A stretch of DNA of 64,000 bases from an uncultured Fibrobacter sp. (GTDB lineage: Bacteria > Fibrobacterota > Fibrobacteria > Fibrobacterales > Fibrobacteraceae). Location of the stretch: NCBI RefSeq assembly GCF_900316465.1, contig NZ_ONDD01000004.1, positions 62,001 to 126,000 on the forward strand. The letters run 5' to 3'. The position numbers and the translations under genes are program-made. The notes under the pieces were generated by a model. It did no database searches and was not told the origin of the DNA. It was given only the letters and a program-made list of their open reading frames with translations. Every line of letters starts with the position of its first letter. Position 1 is the first letter of the stretch. Shown here piece by piece: positions 43,260-51,718 of the stretch.

Positions 43260-44573
43260 TTGCTTTTACTCGTTGTCATATACGCGGCCTTTATTGGCCT
43301 AGGGCTCCCTGATACGGTGCTTGGGGCGGCATGGCCCCTAATGCAGCATGACCTGAATGCGCCTCTTTCGGCGGCGGGGCTCTTGTCGATCATTGTAAGT
43401 GTGGGAACGATTGTTTCTAGCTTGTGGACTCCGGCACTTTTGCGTTTGATGGGGACTGGCAAGCTTGTCTTTATAAGCATTGCGCTTACGGCGGTGGCTT
43501 CGTTCGGTTACGGATTTTCGACGACATTTTGGATGATGTGCCTGTTCGCCATTCCCATGGGAATCGGGGCGGGGGCGATTGATGTCGCAATGAACAATTT
43601 TGCAGCCATTTATTTGGAATCGAAACACACGAGTTGGCTGCATGCCAGTTGGGGCGTTGGGGCGTGTCTTGGCCCGGCTCTGTTTTCGATTTCGGTGGTG
43701 ACGGGTGTCGGCTGGCGTGGAACCTACGACATGGTCGCCTTGCTGCTTGCGGTGATTGCCGCAATGATGCTTATAACGCTCCCTATTTGGAAAAAGACGG
43801 AAAAGCGCGATGACTCGCAGCAGGCGCCTGCGGTAAAGGATATCTCGCTGTGGGCGGCGCTCAAGGTGCCTGGAATGAAGCTTTCTTTCTGGGTGTTCTT
43901 CTTTTATTCATCGCTTGAAATTTCCACAAGTCTTTGGTGCGGTACTTACTTGGTGGCCCGCGGCTTTGAACCTGAAATCGGGGCAATCGCGGTTTCGCTC
44001 ATGTTTGCCTCTGTCATGATTGGGCGCATTTTGAGTGGCTTTTTCGCTATTAAGTTTACGGATATGCGCTTGGTGCATGCGGGCATTGCCATCGTGGTGC
44101 TAGGCTGTCTTGTTCTGGTATTGCCTTTGCCGCTCTGGTTTACGCCGGTGTGTATTTGTCTGCTTGGGCTCGGTTGCGCTCCGGTGTATCCGTCACTTAT
44201 TCATGCGACTCCTGCGCGATTTGGCGAAGAACTTTCGGGTCGCGCCATCAGTATTCAAATGGCGGGTTCTTATGTAGGCTCCATTCTGATGCCGCCTGCG
44301 TTTGGACTTGTAGCCATCAAGACATCTGTGATTGTGTGGCCGGTGGCGTTAGCGTTGTTTGTGGGTTGTCTTTTGCTGTGTGTATGCTTGCTCGATTATG
44401 TGACTCGCAAAAAGTTACATAATGCTTTCGCGACCGAGCGAATCAAGGACATTTTGCACCAAGTCGAGAAAATGGCGGAACTGCGCCGAAGGCTCCGTAA
44501 GGAACGCCGTCGGGAACGCCGGAAAAACAAGCTGAAACAAGCGCGAATCAAACGAAAGCTGGACCGCCATTAA
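43260..44573 (+). CDS. MFS transporter with a basic C-terminal tail
   Basis: 437 residues with twelve hydrophobic segments. The first helix begins at once (LLLVVIYAAFIGLGLPDTVLGAAWP), and FAIPMGIGAGAIDVAMN plus ESKHTSWLHASWGVGACLGP recall sugar and fucose-permease-like MFS proteins. The last 40 residues are extremely basic, starting RRLRKERRRERRKNK, and would stay in the cytoplasm. An in-frame stop at 43254-43256 forces the start to TTG 43260 or later; the next GTG would cut off the first helix. Substrate unknown. Confidence 0.8.
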   Translation: MLLLVVIYAAFIGLGLPDTVLGAAWPLMQHDLNAPLSAAGLLSIIVSVGTIVSSLWTPALLRLMGTGKLVFISIALTAVASFGYGFSTTFWMMCLFAIPMGIGAGAIDVAMNNFAAIYLESKHTSWLHASWGVGACLGPALFSISVVTGVGWRGTYDMVALLLAVIAAMMLITLPIWKKTEKRDDSQQAPAVKDISLWAALKVPGMKLSFWVFFFYSSLEISTSLWCGTYLVARGFEPEIGAIAVSLMFASVMIGRILSGFFAIKFTDMRLVHAGIAIVVLGCLVLVLPLPLWFTPVCICLLGLGCAPVYPSLIHATPARFGEELSGRAISIQMAGSYVGSILMPPAFGLVAIKTSVIVWPVALALFVGCLLLCVCLLDYVTRKKLHNAFATERIKDILHQVEKMAELRRRLRKERRRERRKNKLKQARIKRKLDRH

Positions 44574-44594
44574 ATAGGGTACGGCGTCTTTTTC

Positions 44595-44602
44595 TACATT
44601 TG
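44595..44602 (+). promoter_or_regulatory. TAnnTTTG promoter box before the 372-aa gene
   Basis: TACATTTG, exact match, 5 bases before the ATG at 44608. It would start the tetrapyrrole unit. Confidence 0.5.
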
Positions 44603-44607
44603 GTCTC

Positions 44608-45726
44608 ATGGCAAAGAAGAAAAAGGTATGGAAATCTCCTGCTATGGCACAGGCCATGCGCAGCAAAGAAGACAAACTCCGTGAAACGCTTACGCAGATT
44701 GTAAGTGGACAGAGCAGACTTTTACACCGCCCCGAAGAATTGTACGAGGCGATTGCAAACGGCATTGACGATATCGAAAACTTCAAGAATCCGAAGGATC
44801 AGCTGGAACTTTTGGCTTGGACACTGCGTACCGATTTTATTTCGTTCAAGGCCGATACTGACGAAGAAAAGGAATATTGGGACAACCTCTTTTACGATGC
44901 CGGAACGTTCTTTGTGGAACTGGCATCGCAGTATACCGACAAGGATTATGTCGCGGACTTGATTCATGACCTCGCCATGCGCCATGTGGGTGGTGAAGGC
45001 CGCTCGGTGGTGTTCCTGAGTGTTGAAGAAATTTTGCCCAAGGAACGCGCGCAGGCTTTGCTCGAAGAACTGATCAACAAGGTTACTGAAGTTGACCAGG
45101 GCAACCGCGAAGATATTCTGGATGCTATTTGCGATATGGCTGATTCTATCAAGGATGCGGCGAACTTTGCGAAGGCAGCCCTCCTCAAGGATCCGGACAA
45201 GAGCAATGCGACGCTCATCGACATTGCAAACGCTCAGTTTATGGCGGGGAATATCGAACTGGCCAAACAGTGGCTCGGCGATGTGCGCAACCCCGGCTCC
45301 GAAGACGAAGAAGCGTATCTGGATTTGCAGGCCGCCATTGCCGACAAGGAAGGTCGCAAGTCTGACTGCATCAAGATTGCTCGCACCCTGTACGAGACTT
45401 TCCCGAAGGTGATGAACCTCGGGCGTTTGGCCGCCTTCTTGCCCGATGCTGAGGCCGACCGCGTGCTCAAGGAACATGAACAGTTCCGTAACGGCAATAC
45501 GGCGAACCTTGAATTTATGCAGTTGCTTGCCGGTATGAAACGTTACGAACAGCTTTCGGGTTACGTGGACCGTTTTGAAAAGGACTTGACGACGCTCGAT
45601 GCCGAAGAACTGACGGACCTTGCTGATGCAATCGAAAAAGACGGCCAGAAGGCTCTTGCCGACCACATTCGCGACTGGATTGTGGAAGAACCTGAAGACG
45701 CACAAGCCTTTGATGATAAGGATTAA
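44608..45726 (+). CDS. Helical repeat protein of unknown function
   Basis: 372 residues, all helical, soluble. A Lys-rich start (AKKKKVW) is followed by repeat-like helices (DAICDMADSIKDAANFAKAA, LIDIANAQFMAGNIELAKQW) that resemble TPR or HEAT packing. It may be related to the DUF6880 group, but I cannot confirm this. It is 6 bp upstream of the CobA-HemD gene and is probably in the same transcript, though nothing in it suggests a tetrapyrrole role. Confidence 0.6.
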   Translation: MAKKKKVWKSPAMAQAMRSKEDKLRETLTQIVSGQSRLLHRPEELYEAIANGIDDIENFKNPKDQLELLAWTLRTDFISFKADTDEEKEYWDNLFYDAGTFFVELASQYTDKDYVADLIHDLAMRHVGGEGRSVVFLSVEEILPKERAQALLEELINKVTEVDQGNREDILDAICDMADSIKDAANFAKAALLKDPDKSNATLIDIANAQFMAGNIELAKQWLGDVRNPGSEDEEAYLDLQAAIADKEGRKSDCIKIARTLYETFPKVMNLGRLAAFLPDAEADRVLKEHEQFRNGNTANLEFMQLLAGMKRYEQLSGYVDRFEKDLTTLDAEELTDLADAIEKDGQKALADHIRDWIVEEPEDAQAFDDKD

Positions 45727-45732
45727 GTTCTG

Positions 45733-47232
45733 ATGGCGAATTTTGGTCATGTTTACTTGATTGGTGCAGGTCCTGGCGATCCGGGACTCTTGACAATTCG
45801 CGGAAAAGAAATCCTGGAACGCGCCGACGTGGTGGTGTACGACCGCCTGGTTTCTCCGGCGATTCTTGGAATGTGCAATTCAAAGGCGAAGATGGTCGAT
45901 GTGGGCAAAATGCCGACGCACCACAAGGTGAAACAGTCCGAAATCAACAAGCTTCTGGTGCAATTTGCGCAGGAATACCCGCAGGGCATTATTGCTCGCT
46001 TGAAGGGTGGTGATCCGTTTGTGTTCGGGCGTGGTGGCGAAGAAGCTTTGGAACTGGTGGCAGCCGGTGTCGAATTCGATGTGGTGCCGGGTATTACCTC
46101 GGCGATTTCGGTGCCGGCTTACGCGGGCATTCCCGTAAGCCATCGCGGCATTGCGACAAGTTTCCACATTATCACTGGCCACGAAAAGGCTGAGTCGAAC
46201 GGCGAACTCTCTCTCGACTTTGAAAATCTCGCGAAGTGCCAGGGCACCCTCATTTTCTTGATGGGCATTGCCAACATGGACTTTATCGCCAAGCGCCTTA
46301 TGGAATGTGGCAAGGACCCGAAGACTCCGCTTGCCTTTATCGAAAAGGGAACCACGCCGTACCAGCGTACGGTCATGGCAACGCTTGAAACAGCGGGGGA
46401 GACGATTGTCCGCGAAAATGTGACGGCTCCCGCGATTACGATTATGGGCGGTGTCGTTGAACTCGGCAAGACTCTCGCTTGGAAAAAGAATTTGCCGCTT
46501 TCGGGCAAGCGTCTGGTGGTGACTCGCGCCGCCAAGCAGGCTAGCGGAATTACAGCCCGCCTTACGGCTCTCGGTGCCGAAGTCATCGAAACCCCGATGA
46601 TTGAAACGCGTGCGGTTGAGGGTTCGTTCAATTGGGCTGACCTCGCGAACTTTGATGTACTCGCTTTCACAAGCACGAACGGTGTTGAATCTTTCTTTAC
46701 GCAGTTGCTTGCTTCTGGCAATGACATTCGCATTCTAGCTGGCAAGAAAATTGCAAGTGTGGGGAAGATTACTGAAAAGAAACTGCTGGAATATGGCATC
46801 CGCTGCGATTACGTGCCCGAAGACCATACCGGCGAAGGCCTCGGAAAGCTGCTGGCCGAAAAATGCTCCGCAGGCGAACTAGATGCATCCCGCATCTTGT
46901 TGCTACAGGGCAATCTCGCTGATGACACTCTGCTGAGACTTTTACCGCAGGCAACCCGCTGGGTCGTTTACGAAACGCTCCCGGTCGCTGAACTCCCTGA
47001 ATGGAAGCGCGAAGCCGTTGAATCTGCCGATGCCATTGTCTTTGCCAGCACCAGCGCCGTTGAGAACTACGTTAAGATGACGGATGCGCGACCTCGCACC
47101 TCGTTCTGCATCGGTCGCATGACTGAATCCGCCGCCCGCAAGCATGGCTTTGAAACTGTCACCTCCGACGAAACCACCATGGATTCTCTCGTCAAGAAAA
47201 TCGCGGAATATTACGCAGGGGGGCGTGCATAA
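45733..47232 (+). CDS. cobA-hemD: CobA-HemD fusion: uroporphyrinogen III methyltransferase and synthase
   Basis: 499 residues. Residues 1-about 245 are the SAM-dependent methyltransferase (GAGPGDPGLLTIRGKEIL, LKGGDPFVFGRGGEE, VPGITSAISVPAYAGIPVSH) that makes precorrin-2. Residues about 255-499 are uroporphyrinogen III synthase (KRLVVTRAAKQASG, LAFTSTNGVESFF, VFASTSAVENYV). So one polypeptide makes uroporphyrinogen III and methylates it. Fusions of this kind are known in Clostridia and some FCB bacteria. TAA overlaps the next ATG. Confidence 0.95.
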   Translation: MANFGHVYLIGAGPGDPGLLTIRGKEILERADVVVYDRLVSPAILGMCNSKAKMVDVGKMPTHHKVKQSEINKLLVQFAQEYPQGIIARLKGGDPFVFGRGGEEALELVAAGVEFDVVPGITSAISVPAYAGIPVSHRGIATSFHIITGHEKAESNGELSLDFENLAKCQGTLIFLMGIANMDFIAKRLMECGKDPKTPLAFIEKGTTPYQRTVMATLETAGETIVRENVTAPAITIMGGVVELGKTLAWKKNLPLSGKRLVVTRAAKQASGITARLTALGAEVIETPMIETRAVEGSFNWADLANFDVLAFTSTNGVESFFTQLLASGNDIRILAGKKIASVGKITEKKLLEYGIRCDYVPEDHTGEGLGKLLAEKCSAGELDASRILLLQGNLADDTLLRLLPQATRWVVYETLPVAELPEWKREAVESADAIVFASTSAVENYVKMTDARPRTSFCIGRMTESAARKHGFETVTSDETTMDSLVKKIAEYYAGGRA

Positions 47233-48113
47233 TGAAGGCAATCCTGATTATCGCGCATCACTGCATTTTGCCGGGGGCCTACAAGGGCTTCGAAGAAATC
47301 ATGGATAAACTGCACCATGATTTGCCCGGTACGCGCGTGGCAAGCACGAGCCTGTTGGATTTGGAAAATGACTTGCGCACGCTCTTACGCGAAGATGTGG
47401 AATCGGTGACGCTTTTGCCGTACTTGCTGCTGAACGGTCAGCATACCAAGAATGACGTGCCCAAGGTAGTGGCGCATTTGCAAGCTGAATTCCCGCAGAT
47501 TCCGATTACGCTTTTGCCTTGTCTTGGCGACTGGAAAGAATTTGCCGACATGGTTGTGGATGGTATTCGTTCTGCCCAGAAGAAAACTGAACCCGTCATT
47601 GCGAGCGAAGCGAAGCAATCTACGCCATCACAGAATCGATCCCTCTTTTCCATCGAACTGAATCTCGAAGGCAAGAATGTTCTCGTGGTGGGCGGAGGCC
47701 GCATTGCCCTTCGCAAGGTGAAAACACTTTTGCCCACGGGAGCCCGCATTACCGTAGTCGCCCCGCAGTTCGATCCGGAATTTGCTGCGATACCGTCTCT
47801 CGTCTTGAAAAATCGTCCCTACGAGCCGCTTGACCTCCGCGGAATCTTTATGGTCTTCATTTGCACCGACCAGCCCGCGGTCAATGCCCAGGTTAGCAAC
47901 GATGCCCGTGCTCGCCGTATCTTGGTCAATAACGCCTGCGACTACCTTGACGGCGACTTTATCGTGCCCGCCCGCATGGATTTTGGCGAAAATATCGCCG
48001 TAACGGTCTCCACCCAGGGCCGCGCCCCTTCGCTCGCCAAAAAACTTAAACAGAAAATTCAATCTGATTGGGCCGAAGGTCTCGAACAAATTGAACGAAA
48101 TTTCGACAAATAA
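47232..48113 (+). CDS. CbiX/CbiK-like chelatase fused to precorrin-2 dehydrogenase (SirC)
   Basis: 293 residues. Residues 1-about 115 resemble a single CbiX/CbiK-type chelatase half: AILIIAHH at the start and LLLNGQHTKNDVPK, both with candidate metal-binding His. Residues about 135-293 are SirC/Met8-like: LNLEGKNVLVVGGGRIALRK (NAD site), VFICTDQP and VNNACDYLDGDFIVPA. SirC makes sirohydrochlorin from precorrin-2, and the chelatase inserts iron to give siroheme. The linker contains VIASEAKQS, encoded by a dispersed repeat (see 47594-47621). Confidence 0.85.
   Translation: MKAILIIAHHCILPGAYKGFEEIMDKLHHDLPGTRVASTSLLDLENDLRTLLREDVESVTLLPYLLLNGQHTKNDVPKVVAHLQAEFPQIPITLLPCLGDWKEFADMVVDGIRSAQKKTEPVIASEAKQSTPSQNRSLFSIELNLEGKNVLVVGGGRIALRKVKTLLPTGARITVVAPQFDPEFAAIPSLVLKNRPYEPLDLRGIFMVFICTDQPAVNAQVSNDARARRILVNNACDYLDGDFIVPARMDFGENIAVTVSTQGRAPSLAKKLKQKIQSDWAEGLEQIERNFDK
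47594..47621 (+). repeat. Dispersed GTCATTGCGAGCGAAG-type repeat inside a gene
   Basis: A 28-bp copy of the palindrome-prone repeat that starts CGTCATTGCGAGCGAAG and runs on to GAAGCAATCT. Copies are scattered in intergenic DNA of many unrelated bacteria. It is read in frame here as VIASEAKQS in the linker between the two enzyme domains. I see no second copy in the window on either strand. Confidence 0.75.
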
Positions 48114-48150
48114 GGCGTTTTCCTCCTAAAATCAATTGTGATAAATATCA

Positions 48151-48190
48151 CCCATATTCCAAGTTGGAATATGGGGCTGCGTTCTTTTTT
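48151..48190 (+). terminator. Terminator after the chelatase-SirC gene
   Basis: Perfect stem CCCATATTCCA/TGGAATATGGG with an AGT loop, then a T-rich tract. Confidence 0.8.
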
Positions 48191-48240
48191 CTTTACAAGA
48201 GTATAGTTTTTTGAAATAAAATTATAACAAGGGGCGCAAT

Positions 48241-49074
48241 ATGAAAAAAATGCTATTCGTAGCCATGGCTATCTCCATGGGTTTAATGATCGGTTGTGGT
48301 GACGATTCTTCCACAAGTCCGAGCAATTCCACAAACATAAATGGAAACTCCACTGAATCTGTCGCGGCATTTTTCCCGACTGGCTACAATACGGCAGATG
48401 TGGTAGCCTGGTATGCCACCGATATCGAAACCTTCCAAGATGATGAAATGCTCAAAAAGACTGTTGATGCTGTCTACTTGTTTAAGGATGGCACGTTCCT
48501 TGCAACGGAATCTAAGTTAAAAGTAAAAGATGGCAAAACGAAGTTTTCTAATGGGGTCGCGACTACGGGAACTTGGTCCGGTTCCGATGATTTTGAAAAC
48601 GGAGTTTTCCAGATTTCGTACAATATGGAAGGCCAAAATATAACGTTGCCTCTTCAGGTTGAGAATGGCTCTATGACCATTAGTCCTGATGGCGGTCGTG
48701 GAATGACATTTAAGCTGAAAAAGTCCAGTGTGCCTACACCGTCTAATGAAGTAAACACCGAGGTGAAGAGCGATTCTGAGGATGAAACTCCGCAGAATGT
48801 AGAGCCCGGTTCGATAGATGTAAAATGCAATGTGACAACCGAAGGAAACTCTGTGATTGTGAGAGGCTCGGCTACAGGTGAGTCTTTTAGCGAGTCCTTT
48901 GTGTCGACAATGACTTTAGATGGTGACAAGATTTATCTTAGAGACGAATCATCTGAGGGTGTTGCTTTAGATACCGTTCCTAGTTATGGGTACACTCTTT
49001 CTGATATTGCCGCTGATTCCGAGGCAAAGTGCGAAGAATTGAAGCATATGGATTATTCTGATTTCTTTGATTGA
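48241..49074 (+). CDS. Lipoprotein, tandem paralogue 1
   Basis: 277 residues. Lipoprotein signal MKKMLFVAMAISMGLMIGC (Cys19). A domain of about 120 residues (43-165) begins AAFFPTGYNTADVVAWYATD and has VDAVYLFKDGTFLATESKL. An unmatched C-terminal region of about 100 residues follows. No known family is recognised. The next gene starts with a nearly identical signal peptide and the same domain. The ribosome binding site is AAGGGG. It has its own terminators on both sides, and interrupts a run of tetrapyrrole genes. Confidence 0.75.
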   Translation: MKKMLFVAMAISMGLMIGCGDDSSTSPSNSTNINGNSTESVAAFFPTGYNTADVVAWYATDIETFQDDEMLKKTVDAVYLFKDGTFLATESKLKVKDGKTKFSNGVATTGTWSGSDDFENGVFQISYNMEGQNITLPLQVENGSMTISPDGGRGMTFKLKKSSVPTPSNEVNTEVKSDSEDETPQNVEPGSIDVKCNVTTEGNSVIVRGSATGESFSESFVSTMTLDGDKIYLRDESSEGVALDTVPSYGYTLSDIAADSEAKCEELKHMDYSDFFD

Positions 49075-49079
49075 TTCTA

Positions 49080-49129
49080 AAAGCCCAATATTCTGAATTG
49101 GAGTATTGGGCTTTGTGCTTTTTTTTGAA
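49080..49129 (+). terminator. Terminator between the tandem lipoproteins
   Basis: Fourteen-pair stem AAAGCCCAATATTC/GAGTATTGGGCTTT (one G-U), TGAATTG loop, then eight T. The stem is like the one at 48151 and may have duplicated with the gene. Confidence 0.8.
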
Positions 49130-49170
49130 AAAGAGTATATCTTGTAAAATAACTTAACAAGGGGAGCTAT

Positions 49171-50661
49171 ATGAAAAAAGTACTATTCCTAGCCATGGCT
49201 ATCTCTATGGGTTTAATGATCGGTTGTGGCGATAGCTCTTCCGATTCTCCTACAAATCCGAACACCAAAGACGACTATGGTACAGACGTCAGTGATAAGA
49301 CTGGATCTGTAACGGCGTTTTTCCCCGCTGAGCGCAGTACAAGCGATGTGGTGGCATGGTATGCAACTGATGTCGAGACCGAAAGTCGAGAAGGAGTGAC
49401 GCTGACTTATGTGTCTGCGGTATACTTGTTTAACGACGGCTCCTTTATTGTAACGGAAAGCCAATTGAGAGATTCTAAAGGCTACCATAAGGGTGTCGTT
49501 GCTGAAGGAGGTTGGTCCTCCGAAGGCTCCGATTACAGCAATGGAACCATTGAAATCACGATGAATGGCAATAAACTCCCGCTCGAAATCAAGAATGGAA
49601 AGTTCTCGATCAATCCCGATGGCGAGGGGGAAATGCACTACACTCTCATGAAATCGGATGTACCGAAGCCGAGTAATGGCGGAAGTGGTGTAGAAGACAA
49701 CAGCAAAGTCGTGGAACAAAGCCGCAACGGGACTGAAGAACAGCTTGAAAAAGCGAAGTTGCTTATTCAGGGTTCCGGAGCAGAAGCTGCGGAGGGAATA
49801 GCCTTTGAAATTGCTGAACCGGAATGGGAACAAGTTGGCGTAGTGTATAAGGCTGTTTATACAATTACGGTAGCTTGGGATGACGAAAAATTCGCAATTG
49901 ACGATTCTGAAAATGCGATAGGAATCGGTCAGTACCCGGTACACGCCATTGGTGTGCAGGAAGAGTCCTTGCCGCGTGATTGGAATAATAACGAGTGGGA
50001 TCTTCTGAATATCTCTCGTGGAGAAAATTCGGTAACGGTAACCATTTCCCAGAAGATTGATAACCTGAAAATTGCTCGCGCTTATGTTGTCGGTCAGTAT
50101 AAGGGAAAACTCTTGACGTTGTACAGCAAGGCTTTCTTCATTATTCCTCCGGGAACCGAAGTTGAGGGCTATACCTCTTCTCCGGCTGTTTCGTCCGATA
50201 ACCCACTTGATGTAGAGGAAGACAATCCTAGTGAAGAAGATGAAGATATTCCGGGCATTGAATCTTACAGCAGTGCTTTTGGTCCGTTCTTTCCTGTTGG
50301 TTACGAAGCGGAAGATGTGGCTGCGTGGTACTTGACTGAATATGAAGAAGATGGTGAGTTCCCGAGTTCCCACATTGAAACCGTTTATCTTTTTAAAAAT
50401 GGAACATTCCTGGTGACCAAGACTCGTTTGAAAAGAGGTGAAATCACGCGCCGTATTACGGCTCAAGGTGAATACAGCGTTGAGAAAGAAAATGATTTCT
50501 TGAATAATGTTGTGAATGTTACTATTGTAGAAAACGGAGAATCCATTTCCGTTGAAGGTACAATTGAAGATGGTAAACTGTCGGCGCCGATGAGCTCCTA
50601 TGTTTATACTTACATGAAGGAACCTGCGACATCTCTTATGAGCCGCGAACCTACAGAATAG
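49171..50661 (+). CDS. Lipoprotein, tandem paralogue 2 with two copies of the domain
   Basis: 496 residues. Signal MKKVLFLAMAISMGLMIGC differs from its neighbour at only two places. The shared domain occurs at about 46-165 (TAFFPAERSTSDVVAWYATD, SAVYLFNDGSFIVTESQL) and again at about 370-485 (FFPVGYEAEDVAAWYLTEY, ETVYLFKNGTFLVTKTRL). Between them lies an unrelated beta-rich region (about 170-345, VVYKAVYTITVAWDDEKFA). No family recognised. It probably arose by duplication and domain addition. Confidence 0.75.
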   Translation: MKKVLFLAMAISMGLMIGCGDSSSDSPTNPNTKDDYGTDVSDKTGSVTAFFPAERSTSDVVAWYATDVETESREGVTLTYVSAVYLFNDGSFIVTESQLRDSKGYHKGVVAEGGWSSEGSDYSNGTIEITMNGNKLPLEIKNGKFSINPDGEGEMHYTLMKSDVPKPSNGGSGVEDNSKVVEQSRNGTEEQLEKAKLLIQGSGAEAAEGIAFEIAEPEWEQVGVVYKAVYTITVAWDDEKFAIDDSENAIGIGQYPVHAIGVQEESLPRDWNNNEWDLLNISRGENSVTVTISQKIDNLKIARAYVVGQYKGKLLTLYSKAFFIIPPGTEVEGYTSSPAVSSDNPLDVEEDNPSEEDEDIPGIESYSSAFGPFFPVGYEAEDVAAWYLTEYEEDGEFPSSHIETVYLFKNGTFLVTKTRLKRGEITRRITAQGEYSVEKENDFLNNVVNVTIVENGESISVEGTIEDGKLSAPMSSYVYTYMKEPATSLMSREPTE

Positions 50662-50746
50662 AACTTTGGAAATGAGACTTGAAAAAGTGGGGCTGATGTA
50701 AATTGGCCTTTTTTTTTATATTGTAGGTGAAATAAGGAACTAAGCA

Positions 50747-51718
50747 ATGATTATACGTCCACGTCGCTTACGCAAGAATGCAACAATCCGCAACATGGTG
50801 GCAGAAACCGCCGTGAATCCCGATTCTCTCGTTTACCCGATGTTCGTGGTCGAAGGGGAGAATGTCAAGGAAGAAATTCCTTCGATGCCGGGCCAATATC
50901 GCTTTAGCATTGATGAAATCCTGAAGGAACTGGAAAACTGTGTGGCGGTGGGCGTCAAGTCCATCTTGCTTTTTGGCATTCCCAGCTACAAGGATGAAAT
51001 GGCTTCGTCTGCTTATGACGATGACGGAATTGTGCAGCGTGCGGTTCGCTCGATTAAGGCGCATTTCCCGGACTTGTACGTAATTACCGACGTTTGTCTT
51101 TGTGAATACATGAGTCACGGTCACTGCGGGATTGTTAAGGATGACGGCGATGTCGATAACGATCCGACGCTTGAACTGTTGGCAAAGACGGCGCTTTCGC
51201 ATGCCGAAGCCGGTGCAGACATGGTAGCTCCGAGCGACATGATGGATGGCCGTGTGGCAGCGATTCGTGAAAAACTAGATGAAAAAGGTTTTGCGAATTT
51301 GCCGATTATGGCTTACAGTGCCAAGTTTGCGAGCGCTTACTATGGCCCGTTCCGCGATGCCGCTGATTCCGCTCCGCATTTTGGTGACCGCAAGAGTTAC
51401 CAGATGGATGTTCGCAATGGTCGCGAAGCCTTGCACGAAGTGGAACTTGATTTGGAAGAAGGAGCCGATATTGTGATGGTTAAGCCTGGGCTTGCCTTCC
51501 TCGATGTTTTGCGCGAAACGGCTGAAATGAGCAATGTGCCTGTGGCTGTTTACAACGTGAGTGGCGAGTATTCCATGGTCAAGGCTGCTGCCCAAAACGG
51601 TTGGATCAACGAAGACGCGATTATCCGTGAAAACCTGATTGCATTCAAGCGTGCCGGAGCCGATATCATTATTACTTACCATGCCAAAGAAGCTCTTGAA
51701 AAAGGGTTGTTGAAATGA
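50747..51718 (+). CDS. hemB: Delta-aminolevulinic acid dehydratase (porphobilinogen synthase)
   Basis: 323 residues. Joins two 5-aminolevulinate molecules to porphobilinogen. The zinc-binding cysteines are seen in DVCLCEYMSHGHCG, the first Schiff-base Lys in MAYSAKFASAYYGPFRDAA, and the second in MVKPGLAFLD. The cysteine set makes it a Zn-type enzyme. Its stop overlaps the ATG of hemL by four bases. Confidence 0.97.
   Translation: MIIRPRRLRKNATIRNMVAETAVNPDSLVYPMFVVEGENVKEEIPSMPGQYRFSIDEILKELENCVAVGVKSILLFGIPSYKDEMASSAYDDDGIVQRAVRSIKAHFPDLYVITDVCLCEYMSHGHCGIVKDDGDVDNDPTLELLAKTALSHAEAGADMVAPSDMMDGRVAAIREKLDEKGFANLPIMAYSAKFASAYYGPFRDAADSAPHFGDRKSYQMDVRNGREALHEVELDLEEGADIVMVKPGLAFLDVLRETAEMSNVPVAVYNVSGEYSMVKAAAQNGWINEDAIIRENLIAFKRAGADIIITYHAKEALEKGLLK

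Noticed and set aside
48190..49230. An insertion element carrying the tandem lipoproteins
   Set aside because: No transposase, terminal inverted repeats or target duplication seen; simple tandem duplication explains the similarity.
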